Positions 1 to 7,199 of a DNA stretch of 64,000 nucleotides are shown in pieces. The stretch is from positions 13,373 to 77,372 of the forward strand of contig CACYME010000007.1 of assembly GCA_902775475.1 (NCBI GenBank). Reading direction: 5' to 3'. How positions within the stretch are numbered: position 1 is the first letter of the stretch; every line of letters begins with the position of its first letter. The position numbers and the translations under genes are program-made. Under the pieces are notes generated by a model. The model made no database searches and was not told the DNA's origin. It saw nothing but the letters and a program-made list of their open reading frames with translations. The DNA is from an uncultured Prevotellaceae bacterium (GTDB taxonomy: Bacteria > Bacteroidota > Bacteroidia > Bacteroidales > Bacteroidaceae).

Positions 1-110
1 ACTTTGAGCCAACGCTCGATGTAAAGGAGCATCCAACGCTCTTGTACATGCCACTCGACTGCCTTCATCAGCAACGAGTGGTCGATGGTGTCGAAGAACG
101 AACTACGGCC
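1..110 (-). pseudogene. Group II intron reverse transcriptase/maturase fragment
   Basis: Read on the minus strand, the first 110 bases encode FFDTIDHSLLMKAVEWHV followed by an ERWMLLYIERWLK stretch. This matches the conserved region of group II intron reverse transcriptases around the (F/Y)FDxIDHxxL motif. A TAA codon (bases 111-113) lies in frame immediately upstream, so the expected N-terminal reverse transcriptase blocks are missing. The reading frame continues past the left edge of the window. It is therefore a 5'-truncated remnant, or the recombination scar of an intron whose rest lies outside. No start codon or ribosome-binding site is visible. The family call rests on one motif region. 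Confidence 0.7.
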
Positions 111-112
111 TT

Positions 113-331
113 ACAAACGGTCGATTTGTTCTCGTGACACACAAGTTTGCTACAAAGATAATAAAACTTATTGAACTAACCAAAAAAATAAAGGAAAAAG
201 GTTAGCGGACCAAACGAAATTCCTTAAATAACGGTTAGTCCACTAAACGATTTTGTCGATAAATAGCATGCATTTCGCCCTACCCTTTTTCCATGATAGC
301 CGCTGGAAACGCAGCAAGCAGCCAGTGCTCC
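113..331. other. AT-rich intergenic stretch beside the intron fragment
   Basis: No gene is supported. It contains two similar 18-base direct copies near 200-217 and 227-244, GGTTAGCGGACCAAACGA and GGTTAGTCCACTAAACGA. They may be a footprint of the truncated intron, but nothing in the sequence proves this. Confidence 0.4.
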
Positions 332-741
332 GAGTGTTCAAAATTTCATTAAAATTCCTAAAATGAAAAGTTCAGAATTCAGACGCATTCTGGGATGAAA
401 AATGGCCTTTTCGGGTCGATTCGGGTCGTTTTTTCCACCCTTCGAGCTTGGGAAAAAGTGCCAGAAGGGCCGAAAATTGCACAAACGGAGCATTTTGTGC
501 TGGTTTTTTCGCGTTTTTTTGCCTCGTTCCGCTCATTTTTAAGCACGCCAAATTTTCAAAAGTCAACGCCGCAGAAAAATTTGGCGTTGACTTTTGAAAG
601 CGAAAAGGCCAAAAATTTTAGCAAATTCAGCCTAACTTCCTGCTGCTTAGAACGTTAGTAAGTCCTCTCAAAACTCGCTTATTTTCAGCCAAAAGTTTTC
701 TCGCTCGAAATTCTTGCGTATTTTCGGGGGTCGAGTGTTCA
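332..741 (+). repeat. Intergenic element family, copy 1 (subfamily A)
   Basis: This is a 410-bp element bounded on both sides by GAGTGTTCA in direct orientation. In order it carries an AT-rich entry ending in a CAGAATTC-like block; a segment with repeated GGGTCG; a hairpin with arms GCACAAA and TTTGTGC near 480-503; a T-rich spacer; the core palindrome with arms CAAAAGTCAACGCC and GGCGTTGACTTTTG near 556-595; and a block starting CCTCTCAAAACTCGC near 664. The copy at 31334-31744 is the same element inverted, nearly the same length and similar along its whole length. Short open frames on both strands cross the hairpins and are probably not coding. Confidence 0.85.
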
Positions 742-780
742 TTATTTCCTTAAAAATAATAAATTTTAAGATTTTAAGAC

Positions 781-849
781 GGGGGCTTCGCCATCGCCCT
801 ATTCAACAAGCTGGGCACAATGGGCTACCCCCAAATTGCAGGTTTGTAA
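781..849 (+). pseudogene. Possible C-terminal coding remnant
   Basis: The plus-strand frame reads GGFAIALFNKLGTMGYPQIA then GL and a stop. It has protein-like composition and a GC content like the genes of the window, unlike the AT-rich DNA around it. An in-frame stop lies three bases upstream, so only about 22 codons remain. I do not recognise the family. It could be the tail of a gene destroyed when the adjacent repeat arrived, or chance. Confidence 0.25.
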
Positions 850-905
850 TAGCAGCCCTCGACTATTTCAGAATGAAACACTGAGCCCAGCCGAGTCTGT
901 CCGAA

Positions 906-2045
906 TCAGAAGATATCGCCATCCCACAGCATTCTTAGGAAATCAAGGACGTAGACGAGTTCTATGTCGTCCGACATGCGCGTGATGGGGTCTAAGGACA
1001 CAAGAATGAGGCGGCAACCGGGATGCTCCTCGTGGAAGGCTTTCAACCCGGCTTTATGCTTGGTCTTCACCAGCTCCGACGACTTGATTTCTATGGCTAC
1101 CTTGGCATCGCCTATCACGGCGTCTACCTCTTTCTTGTCGTATGTATGCCAGTAGGCTATCTCTTCGCGCTTGTCGGCGTATCCTTTGTAGGCAATGATT
1201 TCCTGCATCACAAAGTGCTCGAAGGCGTGGCCATAGTCGTCGGTGCCGCGCCTTAGGCGGTGGCGGCCCATGAGGTAGTTGGCCAGTCCCACGTCAAAGT
1301 AGTAGAACTTGGGAGCCTGCACAATCCTTCGCTTCACTTCCTTCCTATAGGCAGGGATCTCATAGCCTATCAGCGTGTCATAGAGAATTTGGAAATAGGA
1401 CTTGACGGTCTTGGCCGACACGCCACAGTCGGAGGCAATGTTAGAATAGTTCAGCATCTCACCGTCGGAGATGGCTGCCACCTCCATGAATCGCTCAAAG
1501 GCATCGAGTTGGCGCACTTCACCCTCTTCACGAATTTCTTCGTCCAAGTACACCTTCACATAGCCGGACAGACGCTTGGTGGCATCTTCCACCATGTAAT
1601 GGCGTGGAATCATGCCATTCTGCACGGCCCGGTCTATCTGGAAGTCGGTCACCTCTGGCCAGACGAGGGGGTAGAGCGTCTCGGGGATGGCTCGTCCTCC
1701 CAGCGTGTTGGCTCCCGAGCGTTTCAGCTTCCTGGAGCTGGAACCGCTGAGGATGAACCAAAGCCCTTTTTCCACCATCAGCGTGTGTACGATGTCGAGC
1801 AGCTCGGGCACTTTCTGAATCTCGTCGATAATGACAATCGTGGCCGGAGCTTTGTTCCAAAGCGCCTCTTTTAGTGTGTTCGGATTCCTCTTAAAGGCTT
1901 TCCGTATGTCCGGATTTAACAAGTCGTAATAGACGGCTCCCGTGAAGCGCTCTTTCAGCAGTGTCGACTTCCCTGTCTGGCGTGCGCCAAAGAGGAACAT
2001 CCCTTCGTCCAACTTGTTCTCGATGTCAAACAGTCTTTTATACAT
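906..2045 (-). CDS. AAA_14/DUF4143-type P-loop ATPase
   Basis: The protein has 379 residues, normal for this family. The N-terminal ATPase half has a Walker A motif, FGARQTGKST (about residues 19-28), and a Walker B motif, IVIIDEIQK (about 71-79), followed by a sensor-like LSGSSSRKL. The C-terminal half carries the DUF4143 region, including a winged-helix-like stretch (SNIASDCGVSAKTVKSYFQI) and a nuclease-like EVDAVIG...AIEIKSS segment near residue 320. That spacing of D, E and K resembles PD-(D/E)xK folds. These proteins are common in Bacteroidota and their role is poorly known. It stands alone between repeats. The start at 2045 lies 20 bases from a perfect palindrome and just below a TAATTTTG promoter element. 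Confidence 0.85.
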   Translation of the reverse strand: MYKRLFDIENKLDEGMFLFGARQTGKSTLLKERFTGAVYYDLLNPDIRKAFKRNPNTLKEALWNKAPATIVIIDEIQKVPELLDIVHTLMVEKGLWFILSGSSSRKLKRSGANTLGGRAIPETLYPLVWPEVTDFQIDRAVQNGMIPRHYMVEDATKRLSGYVKVYLDEEIREEGEVRQLDAFERFMEVAAISDGEMLNYSNIASDCGVSAKTVKSYFQILYDTLIGYEIPAYRKEVKRRIVQAPKFYYFDVGLANYLMGRHRLRRGTDDYGHAFEHFVMQEIIAYKGYADKREEIAYWHTYDKKEVDAVIGDAKVAIEIKSSELVKTKHKAGLKAFHEEHPGCRLILVSLDPITRMSDDIELVYVLDFLRMLWDGDIF

Positions 2046-2065
2046 AACGGCGTGAAAAATCTACA

Positions 2066-2119
2066 CGTACTCCCGATTTTTCCATAAAATTCGGGAGTAC
2101 GGTTGCAAAATTAGCAACT
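2066..2119 (-). promoter_or_regulatory. Promoter and palindromic operator candidate of the ATPase gene
   Basis: On the minus strand a TAATTTTG -7 element occupies 2113-2106. Downstream of it, between promoter and start codon, is a perfect 11-bp inverted repeat, CGTACTCCCGA (2066-2076) and TCGGGAGTACG (2091-2101). A shorter pair, GTTGC/GCAAC (2103-2119), straddles the -7 element itself. The position suits an operator or a 5'-UTR hairpin. This is inference from sequence only. Confidence 0.45.
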
Positions 2120-2276
2120 TTTTCCGGAATATCCAAACTTTTGCGAAACTTAATTCATTGAGGGCTGATTGTTTTTAGTTACGAAAACTCATCGACGCCC
2201 TTAAACCGCCGCTCCTGTTCTATGAGTTCCTTTGTCACTGACATTCTTCTCGTTGTTTTAGTTAGTTTACTTAGGT

Positions 2277-2369
2277 CTCGCCGAAATCATATTTATGCCC
2301 CGCAGTGGGGCTGGATGGCCCCTTGGGAGGGGCCGCCCCACCGCAGGGCATAAATATGATTTCGGCGAG
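2277..2369. repeat. 93-bp near-perfect hairpin with 24-bp terminal inverted repeats
   Basis: Bases 2277-2300 and 2346-2369 are exact reverse complements over 24 bp, starting CTCGCCGAAATCATATTTAT. Inside are nested G/C arms, GTGGGGC with GCCCCAC and GGCCCC with GGGGCC, so the whole unit can fold into one long stem. It lies 38 bp past the stop of the frameshifted surface-protein gene. It looks like a small MITE-type or REP-type unit and could also end transcription, although neither side has a clear T run. Confidence 0.7.
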
Positions 2370-2407
2370 GCGCGATTTGTTCGAGTTGAAAAAGGATGCA
2401 CGCAGTT

Positions 2408-2951
2408 CTAACGCACGGGACGCACGGATAATCGCTCGCTGACGCGGCTCCAGTAGTCGTTCCAGTGCGCGTCTCCATATTCGAAGTACAGGGCGCAGGC
2501 GCGGTACTCGCCATCAGGCCGCGACGACCCATAGCTGCCCCAGGAACCCACGCCATTGAGCTCGCCGTCCCAGCGAGAGCCTGCGGCGGGAAGGAAGATC
2601 GTACTGCCGTTAGGCCCGGTGAACTTGCCGCCGTTCACAGCGTTCTGAGTAGTCCAGGTGTAGGTACAATAGTTCACCAACTCCGCTATCTGGTCGAGCG
2701 AGGGGGCCGAGCCTACCTGCCCGAACTGATAGTAGCCGCCGTAGGCCTCAGGCGCGGAGGCTCCCTCATTGCAGCAGCGCCACTGCGTGCCGCTGGGCAG
2801 TCCCAGGTCAATCCAATGGGGGTGTTTGCCGTCGGTGCAGGCGGTAGTTCCCTTGGACTCTTTCGGGCTGTCCTCAGGCAACGACGCTTGTGCTCAACAC
2901 TCCCAAGATGAGAGCTGCACAGAAGGTTGTTTGTTTCCAAAAGTGTTTCAT
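2408..2951 (-). pseudogene. FISUMP-like secreted protein, frameshifted after its signal peptide
   Basis: The body (2881 down to 2408) reads WIDLGLPSGTQW, a GYYQFGQV segment, YTWTTQNAVNGGKFTGPNGS, FLPAAGSRW and a terminal LSVRPVR. This pattern is typical of the Bacteroidota surface domain related to FISUMP (Fibrobacter succinogenes major paralogous domain, TIGR02145). The body has no ATG. Upstream, an ATG at 2951 begins MKHFWKQTTFCAALILGVLS then TSVVA, a good signal peptide, but it runs into TGA one frame away from the body. Removing one base near 2880 would join the two. So it is either a recent pseudogene, a phase-variable gene or a sequencing error. There is no clear homopolymer at the junction. 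Confidence 0.65.
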
Positions 2952-3002
2952 GTAGTTTTGATTTGTTGAATAAGAAAAGGCGTAAAACCGTCCGATGCTT
3001 AT

Positions 3003-3134
3003 TCTCAGCTTCTCGGTTACCGGCAAGTGACCTACAATGCAAACAAGCAAGAACAGTTCACGCCCTCATGGACGTGAACCTTCTGAACTGCTTGCTCTCG
3101 CATTGAATATTTTGCCGGTATTCTGAAGCTGAGA
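3003..3134. repeat. Long imperfect hairpin, possible structured RNA or small mobile element
   Basis: The ends TCTCAGCTTC (3003-3012) and GAAGCTGAGA (3125-3134) are exact complements. Inside, TACCGGCAA pairs with TTGCCGGTA, CAATGC with GCATTG, AGCAAG-CAGTTC with GAACTG-CTTGCT, and CACG with CGTG around a short loop. The successive arms are in register, giving one stem about 130 nt long with small bulges. Nothing else is seen between the surface-protein remnant (start 2951) and ddl (end 3393). Confidence 0.6.
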
Positions 3135-3392
3135 GAACAAGAGCAGAAAGCTCAAGTATCTAAAAAGAGTCGAACGGGGAGTACGCGCTTTCCGTTTTGG
3201 TTAATAATTGCGGTTTGTTGCTGAATTCCCCTCTTGTAAGCGCGGTGCCTCGCACCGACTTTTGCATTTCTCTTCCAGCCATTCGTCTGGTCTATCTGTT
3301 TCTTACTATTATTTGTATATATGGGGTTATTACTCGGTGAAAAAACTGTCGGCAAAGTTAACCAAATACTTCGACCACAGGTCTGGGTGTCC

Positions 3393-4382
3393 TCAGAACT
3401 GGTTCTCGACGATGTCGGTGAGCACGTCGGTCATCTTCAGGCCGGCGGCCCGCACCTGCTGGGGAATGAAGCTGGTGGCGGTCATGCCCGGCGTGGTGTT
3501 GATTTCGAGCATGGAGATGTCGCCCTTGGGCGAGATGATATAGTCGATGCGGATGATGCCGTTGCAGTGCAGGATGTCGTAGATGGCCGACGTGAGCTTC
3601 TGGGCACGCTCGGCCAGCTCGGGGGCGATACGGGCGGGGGTGATTTCCTCCACCTGACCGTTGTACTTGGCGTCGTAGTCGAAGAACTCGTTCTTCGTCA
3701 CCACCTCGGTAACGGGGAACACCACCTGCTTGTCCTTCGTCTTGTAGCAGCCGACGGTGATTTCGGTGCCCTCGAGGAACGACTCTATCATCACCTCGTC
3801 GCTCTCCATCATGGCCACGCGCAGGGCGGGAGCCAGCTGGTCGACATTCTTCACCTTCGAGACGCCGAAGCTGGAGCCGTCGCAGGCGGGCTTCACGAAG
3901 CAGGGCATGCCGATGGTCTCAGCAATCTGCTGCTCGTCGAGCTGCTGCTCCTGACCGCGGCGCACGAGCACGCTCTCGGCCACGCGCACGCCGTAGCCCT
4001 TGAGGTACTGGTTGAGCACGAACTTGTCGAACGTCATGGCCTCAACGAGCACACCGCTGGTGCTGTAGGGGATGTGGAGCAGGTCGAAATAGCCCTGCAG
4101 GATGCCGTTCTCACCCGGCGTGCCGTGGATGGTGATGTAGGCGTAGTCGAAGTGGCGGGTGCGGTTGCCCTCGCGGAAGGAGAAGTCGTGCATCCTGACG
4201 CGCGAGGTGGTGCCGTCGGGCAGGTCTACCTTCCAGTCGGTGCCCTTCATGTCGACCACATACACGTTGTAGCGTTCCTTGTCGAAGAAGGAATAGAGGC
4301 CCTGGGCCGAACGGAGCGAGACGTCGTGCTCGCTGCTGTCGCCACCGCAGACGATGGCTATAGTACGTTTCTGCTGTTTCAT
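3393..4382 (-). CDS. ddl: D-alanine--D-alanine ligase
   Basis: This cytoplasmic ligase joins two D-alanines with ATP to make the D-Ala-D-Ala end of the peptidoglycan stem. It has 329 residues, the usual size. Visible family motifs are CGGDSSEHDVSLRSAQGLY at the N-terminus, GTPGENGILQGYFDLLHIPY, the ATP-grasp lysine region PCFVKPACDGSSFGVSKV, and the C-terminal EINTTPGMTATSFIPQQ carrying the metal-binding Glu and Asn. It is the last gene of a minus-strand series, PASTA protein-rluD-ddl, with 17 bases after rluD, so co-transcription is likely. The start at 4382 (MKQQKRTIAIVCGGD) fits the family N-terminus. Confidence 0.95.
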   Translation of the reverse strand: MKQQKRTIAIVCGGDSSEHDVSLRSAQGLYSFFDKERYNVYVVDMKGTDWKVDLPDGTTSRVRMHDFSFREGNRTRHFDYAYITIHGTPGENGILQGYFDLLHIPYSTSGVLVEAMTFDKFVLNQYLKGYGVRVAESVLVRRGQEQQLDEQQIAETIGMPCFVKPACDGSSFGVSKVKNVDQLAPALRVAMMESDEVMIESFLEGTEITVGCYKTKDKQVVFPVTEVVTKNEFFDYDAKYNGQVEEITPARIAPELAERAQKLTSAIYDILHCNGIIRIDYIISPKGDISMLEINTTPGMTATSFIPQQVRAAGLKMTDVLTDIVENQF

Positions 4383-4399
4383 ATCGGGATTGAGATTTA

Positions 4400-5521
4400 T
4401 TATTTTAGATTAAAGACTTGAAATGCGGTAGCAAATTCTTCACTCTTCACTTCTGTGCGTAGCCTCGACCGCCATTTGTCGATGAGCGCCTGAAGGTCGT
4501 CGGGCAGCGGCGAGGTGAAGTCCATCTGCTGGCCCGTGGTGGGATGCACGAAGCCAAGGGTCTGGGCGTGGAGGGCCTGACGGGGACAGAGCTTGAAGCA
4601 GTTCTGGATATAGGCCCTGTAGCTGGCCGTTCGCTCGCCTCGCAGGATTTCGCAGCCCCCGTAGCGTTCGTCGGAGAAGAGCGGATGGCCGATGTGGCGC
4701 ATGTGGGCACGGATCTGGTGGGTGCGCCCCGTCTCTAATCGGCATTCCACGAGCGTGGTATAGCCGTAGCGCTCCAGCACGCGGTAGTGGGTGACGGCGG
4801 GCTTACCCGTCTCTGAGTCGGGCGGAAAGACCTCCATGCGCAGGCGGTCGCGTGGGTCGCGGCCGATGTTGCCCTCGATGCGGCCCTCGTCCTCGACGAA
4901 GTTGCCCCAGACGAGCGCTACGTAAGAGCGATGGGTGTCGTGGTTGAAGAACTGCTTGCCCAGGTGCGACTTCGCCTGCGGCGTCTTTGCCACGACGAGC
5001 AGGCCGCTGGTGTCCTTGTCGATGCGATGGACAAGGCCCACCTGAGGGTCGTTAGGGTCATAAGTAGGCAGATTGCGCAGGTGCCAGGCAATGGCGTGCA
5101 CCAGCGTTCCGTGGAAATTGCCGCAGCCAGGATGGACCACCACCCCGGCGGGCTTGTAGATGACCATCAGGTCGTCGTCCTCGTAGCGCACGTCGAGCGG
5201 CAGCTCTTCGGGCACAATGGTCGTATCGAAATGCGGCCGCTCCAGGCGAAGGGAAATGACATCGCCCGCACGTACCTTATAATTACTTTTAACGGGACGG
5301 TCGTTGACAAACAGGTAACCGCCCTCAGCAGCCTGCTGGATGCGGTTGCGCGAAGAGTGCTGCGTGTGCTCGGTGAGATACTTGTCGATGCGCAGGGGAA
5401 CCTGTCCGCGGTCTACCTCAAGGCGCAGGTGCTCATAAAGCTGCTGCGCGCCGTCGGCGTCCGATTCGCCGTCAAGCAGCTCGCCCAGCTCTTCGTCGAT
5501 GATGTCCTCCTCGTCTATCAT
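4400..5521 (-). CDS. rluD: RluA/RluD-family 23S rRNA pseudouridine synthase
   Basis: The enzyme converts uridines of large-subunit rRNA to pseudouridine. It has 373 residues. An S4 RNA-binding domain (RIDKYLTEHTQHSSRNRIQQ, then a VNDRPVKSNYKVRAGD segment) precedes the RluA-type catalytic domain. The catalytic Asp lies in HRIDKDTSGLLVVAKT, and the family motif RLETGRTHQIRAHMRHIGHP follows. The N-terminus has an extra acidic stretch (DEEDIIDEELGELLDGESDADG). Members of this size next to ddl in Bacteroidota are usually called RluD, but the exact target uridines cannot be read from sequence. It lies 12 bases after the PASTA gene. Confidence 0.9.
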   Translation of the reverse strand: MIDEEDIIDEELGELLDGESDADGAQQLYEHLRLEVDRGQVPLRIDKYLTEHTQHSSRNRIQQAAEGGYLFVNDRPVKSNYKVRAGDVISLRLERPHFDTTIVPEELPLDVRYEDDDLMVIYKPAGVVVHPGCGNFHGTLVHAIAWHLRNLPTYDPNDPQVGLVHRIDKDTSGLLVVAKTPQAKSHLGKQFFNHDTHRSYVALVWGNFVEDEGRIEGNIGRDPRDRLRMEVFPPDSETGKPAVTHYRVLERYGYTTLVECRLETGRTHQIRAHMRHIGHPLFSDERYGGCEILRGERTASYRAYIQNCFKLCPRQALHAQTLGFVHPTTGQQMDFTSPLPDDLQALIDKWRSRLRTEVKSEEFATAFQVFNLK

Positions 5522-5533
5522 GCAACAGTTCTT

Positions 5534-6220
5534 TTAGTCTTCTTCATTTATCAGCACGGGCACGAAGCCGTCTTCATCGTCGTCGCCGGCATCGCCCCCG
5601 TCGGAAGCGTCGTCGTCATCGAAGCCAAACTCGTCTTCTTCATCCTCGTATTCATCGCCATAGGAGCCGTTGCCGATGACCAGCGTGAGCACCGACTCGC
5701 GGGCTATCAGCTCGCCGGCCCTCACGTTGCGGTCGCCCATCTTGATGCCGTAGACCCAGTCCTTCTCGCCATCAATCAGCTTAGGCTGCGTCAGGCGGAA
5801 CTCGAGCTGCTGCAAGCGGGCCTGAGCCTCGCGGTAGCTACAGTTATCGACCAAGTCTGGTATGCGAATACGGGGGATGGTGAGCGAATTGATGGTGACG
5901 TAGACCGTGCGTCCTTCCTTCACCGTCATTCCCTTGGCGGGCGACTGCACCACGATGCAGCCAGCAGGCATCGCCTTCAAGTAAGTAGAGTCGTTGGCCA
6001 TGATGCGGAGCCCCTGTTCCTCGAGCTGGTCCATAGCCTTACGGTAGTCCATGCCGTAGAGGTCGGGCACCTCGATGCCCTCGCCGTGATGGGTGTAGCT
6101 GAGCAGCCACCACTGGAGCCCGAAGAGCAGCAGCACCACCACGACCACCATTGCCAGCAGGTTCAGCCAGAGGTGTGCGCTGGCAAACTTGCGGAAAAAC
6201 TTCTTCACTTTTTCATTCAT
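5534..6220 (-). CDS. Membrane-anchored PASTA-domain protein
   Basis: I place the start at 6220 (MNEKVKKFFRKF). The frame stays open further upstream, but that part is repeat DNA and promoter. The protein has 228 residues: a short basic cytoplasmic tail, one membrane segment (about 14-38, rich in V/L and ending FGLQWWLL), then two or more PASTA domains outside (IEVPDLYGMDYRKAMDQLEE and RIPDLVDNCSYREAQARLQQ mark their starts). A very acidic tail (about 190-228) consists mostly of D and E. PASTA domains bind peptidoglycan or muropeptides, which fits the operon with ddl. There is no kinase domain, unlike the PASTA kinases of Gram-positives. Confidence 0.85.
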   Translation of the reverse strand: MNEKVKKFFRKFASAHLWLNLLAMVVVVVLLLFGLQWWLLSYTHHGEGIEVPDLYGMDYRKAMDQLEEQGLRIMANDSTYLKAMPAGCIVVQSPAKGMTVKEGRTVYVTINSLTIPRIRIPDLVDNCSYREAQARLQQLEFRLTQPKLIDGEKDWVYGIKMGDRNVRAGELIARESVLTLVIGNGSYGDEYEDEEDEFGFDDDDASDGGDAGDDDEDGFVPVLINEED

Positions 6221-6246
6221 AACTGCACAAAAATGCATTTGCCGTG

Positions 6247-6338
6247 CAAAGGTACGAATAAGCGAGCGAAAAACAAAGAAAATTCTCATTTTTCTTTGTT
6301 TGTCCGAGCGAAAGGACCTTCGGCGAAAGCCAAAGGTA
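6247..6338 (-). promoter_or_regulatory. Tandem promoter cassette of the PASTA-rluD-ddl operon
   Basis: On the minus strand TACCTTTG occupies 6254-6247, and a -33 TTTG (6277-6274) lies exactly 19 bases upstream. A second TACCTTTG occupies 6338-6331, 84 bases away, without a clear -33. The DNA between and around them repeats the cassette in front of efp (7053-7167), which has the same 84-base period, in opposite orientation. Confidence 0.75.
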
Positions 6339-6375
6339 CGAATAAGCGAGCAAGGAAGGCAGCGGCCGCTGCCAT

Positions 6376-6451
6376 TGTTTTTCCCGCCCGCTGCCATTAT
6401 TGGCAGCGGCCGCTGCCAATATCGTCCCCGTCCGCTGCCAACGGAAAAGGC
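6376..6451 (-). repeat. 76-bp GC-rich repeat, copy 1
   Basis: These 76 bases are, by eye, identical to the reverse complement of 15009-15084. The unit contains several GGCAGCGG/CCGCTGCC words around a palindrome, GGCAGCGGCCGCTGCC, so it is self-complementary inside. It lies in the upstream DNA of the PASTA operon. Two such identical non-coding copies 8.6 kb apart suggest a recent mobile or gene-converted repeat. Confidence 0.85.
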
Positions 6452-6520
6452 CATCCCTGCTGCTGTGGGGAAGCGAGAGGGCTTTCGAGCTGCCTGGTTA
6501 TTCTTTTTGCGCAATAATAA

Positions 6521-6666
6521 AGCAGTTGACCTGTTAGCGCGTAGTCCATCCCCTACATGGAAGGAGAGTGGCTACGCACAAACAGGTCAACTGCTATATC
6601 ATGACCAAAACAAATGGGACAGTACGCTCCCCATATCGGGCAGGAGTACTATCCCATTTGTTGGTC
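6521..6666. terminator. Two consecutive hairpins downstream of rpmH
   Basis: Hairpin one has exact 15-bp arms, AGCAGTTGACCTGTT (6521-6535) and AACAGGTCAACTGCT (6581-6595), extended inward by GCGTAG/CTACGC. Hairpin two pairs 6603-6625 with 6646-6666 (GACCAA...AGTAC with GTACT...TTGGTC, few mismatches). They sit 20 bases after the rpmH stop on the minus strand and probably end its transcription or stabilise its 3' end. Neither has a long T run. Confidence 0.55.
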
Positions 6667-6685
6667 GTGCCGACACAACAGGCGT

Positions 6686-6841
6686 TTACTTGCCATGATG
6701 CTCATCGGATACGGTCAACTTCTTGCGGCCATTGGCGCGGCGCGAAGCCAGCACGCGGCGTCCGTTCTTAGTGGCCATGCGCTCGCGGAAACCATGCTTG
6801 TTCACGCGGCGGCGATTGTGGGGCTGAAATGTTCTTTTCAT
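6686..6841 (-). CDS. rpmH: 50S ribosomal protein L34 (bL34)
   Basis: This is a 51-residue ribosomal protein: [40 protein letters not shown], then [11 protein letters not shown]. The TFQPxxRRRxxxHGFRxRMxTxxGRxVLxxRRxxGRxxL pattern is diagnostic of bL34. It binds 23S rRNA in the large subunit. The start codon is at 6841. The following 358 bases to efp hold the divergent promoter region. In many bacteria rpmH is next to rnpA, which is not the case here. Confidence 0.97.
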   Translation of the reverse strand: MKRTFQPHNRRRVNKHGFRERMATKNGRRVLASRRANGRKKLTVSDEHHGK

Positions 6842-7052
6842 CGTTCTATTTATTGTTTATATTATTGAAATCTTTGTCGAAGAAGTGGGGTAAAACCACA
6901 TTTCGGGCTGCAAAATTACACAAATCTTTTGAATTACGCAAGAAATCTTTGAATTTTAGCTGAGATTTTTGTTTTTTTTCGGGAAAAAGCGCTCCTTTTG
7001 GCTTCAGCGAAGGTTCTTTCGCCCAAGAAATCGAAGAAAAATCTGTTTTTTC

Positions 7053-7167
7053 TTTGTTTTTCGCTCGCTTATTCGTACCTTTGGCTTGCGCCGAAGGTTC
7101 TTTCGCTCGGAAAAACAAAGAAAAACGAGAATTTTCTTTGTTTTTCGCTCGCTTATTCGTACCTTTG
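7053..7167 (+). promoter_or_regulatory. Tandem promoters upstream of efp
   Basis: Two complete promoters of the Bacteroidota type lie 84 bases apart. P2 has TTTG 7053-7056, a 19-base spacer and TACCTTTG 7076-7083. P1 has TTTG 7137-7140, a 19-base spacer and TACCTTTG 7160-7167. Each is embedded in the same TTTCTTTGTTTTTCGCTCGC sequence, so the second is a duplicate of the first. The pair repeats, inverted, in front of the PASTA operon. Confidence 0.8.
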
Positions 7168-7199
7168 CACCCGAAAAGTAATTTAAGGTAAAATAAGTT

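Noticed and set aside
395..658. Short open frames inside the intergenic element copies (also 31417-31674, 49345-49797, 21588-21872)
   Set aside because: They cross the hairpins, exist on both strands, and differ in frame and length between copies. Similarity of the peptides only mirrors similarity of the DNA.
6221..6514. Upstream extension of the PASTA protein by about 98 residues
   Set aside because: The extra part is the translated promoter cassette and the 76-bp repeat. The ATG at 6220 gives a normal short tail before the membrane helix.
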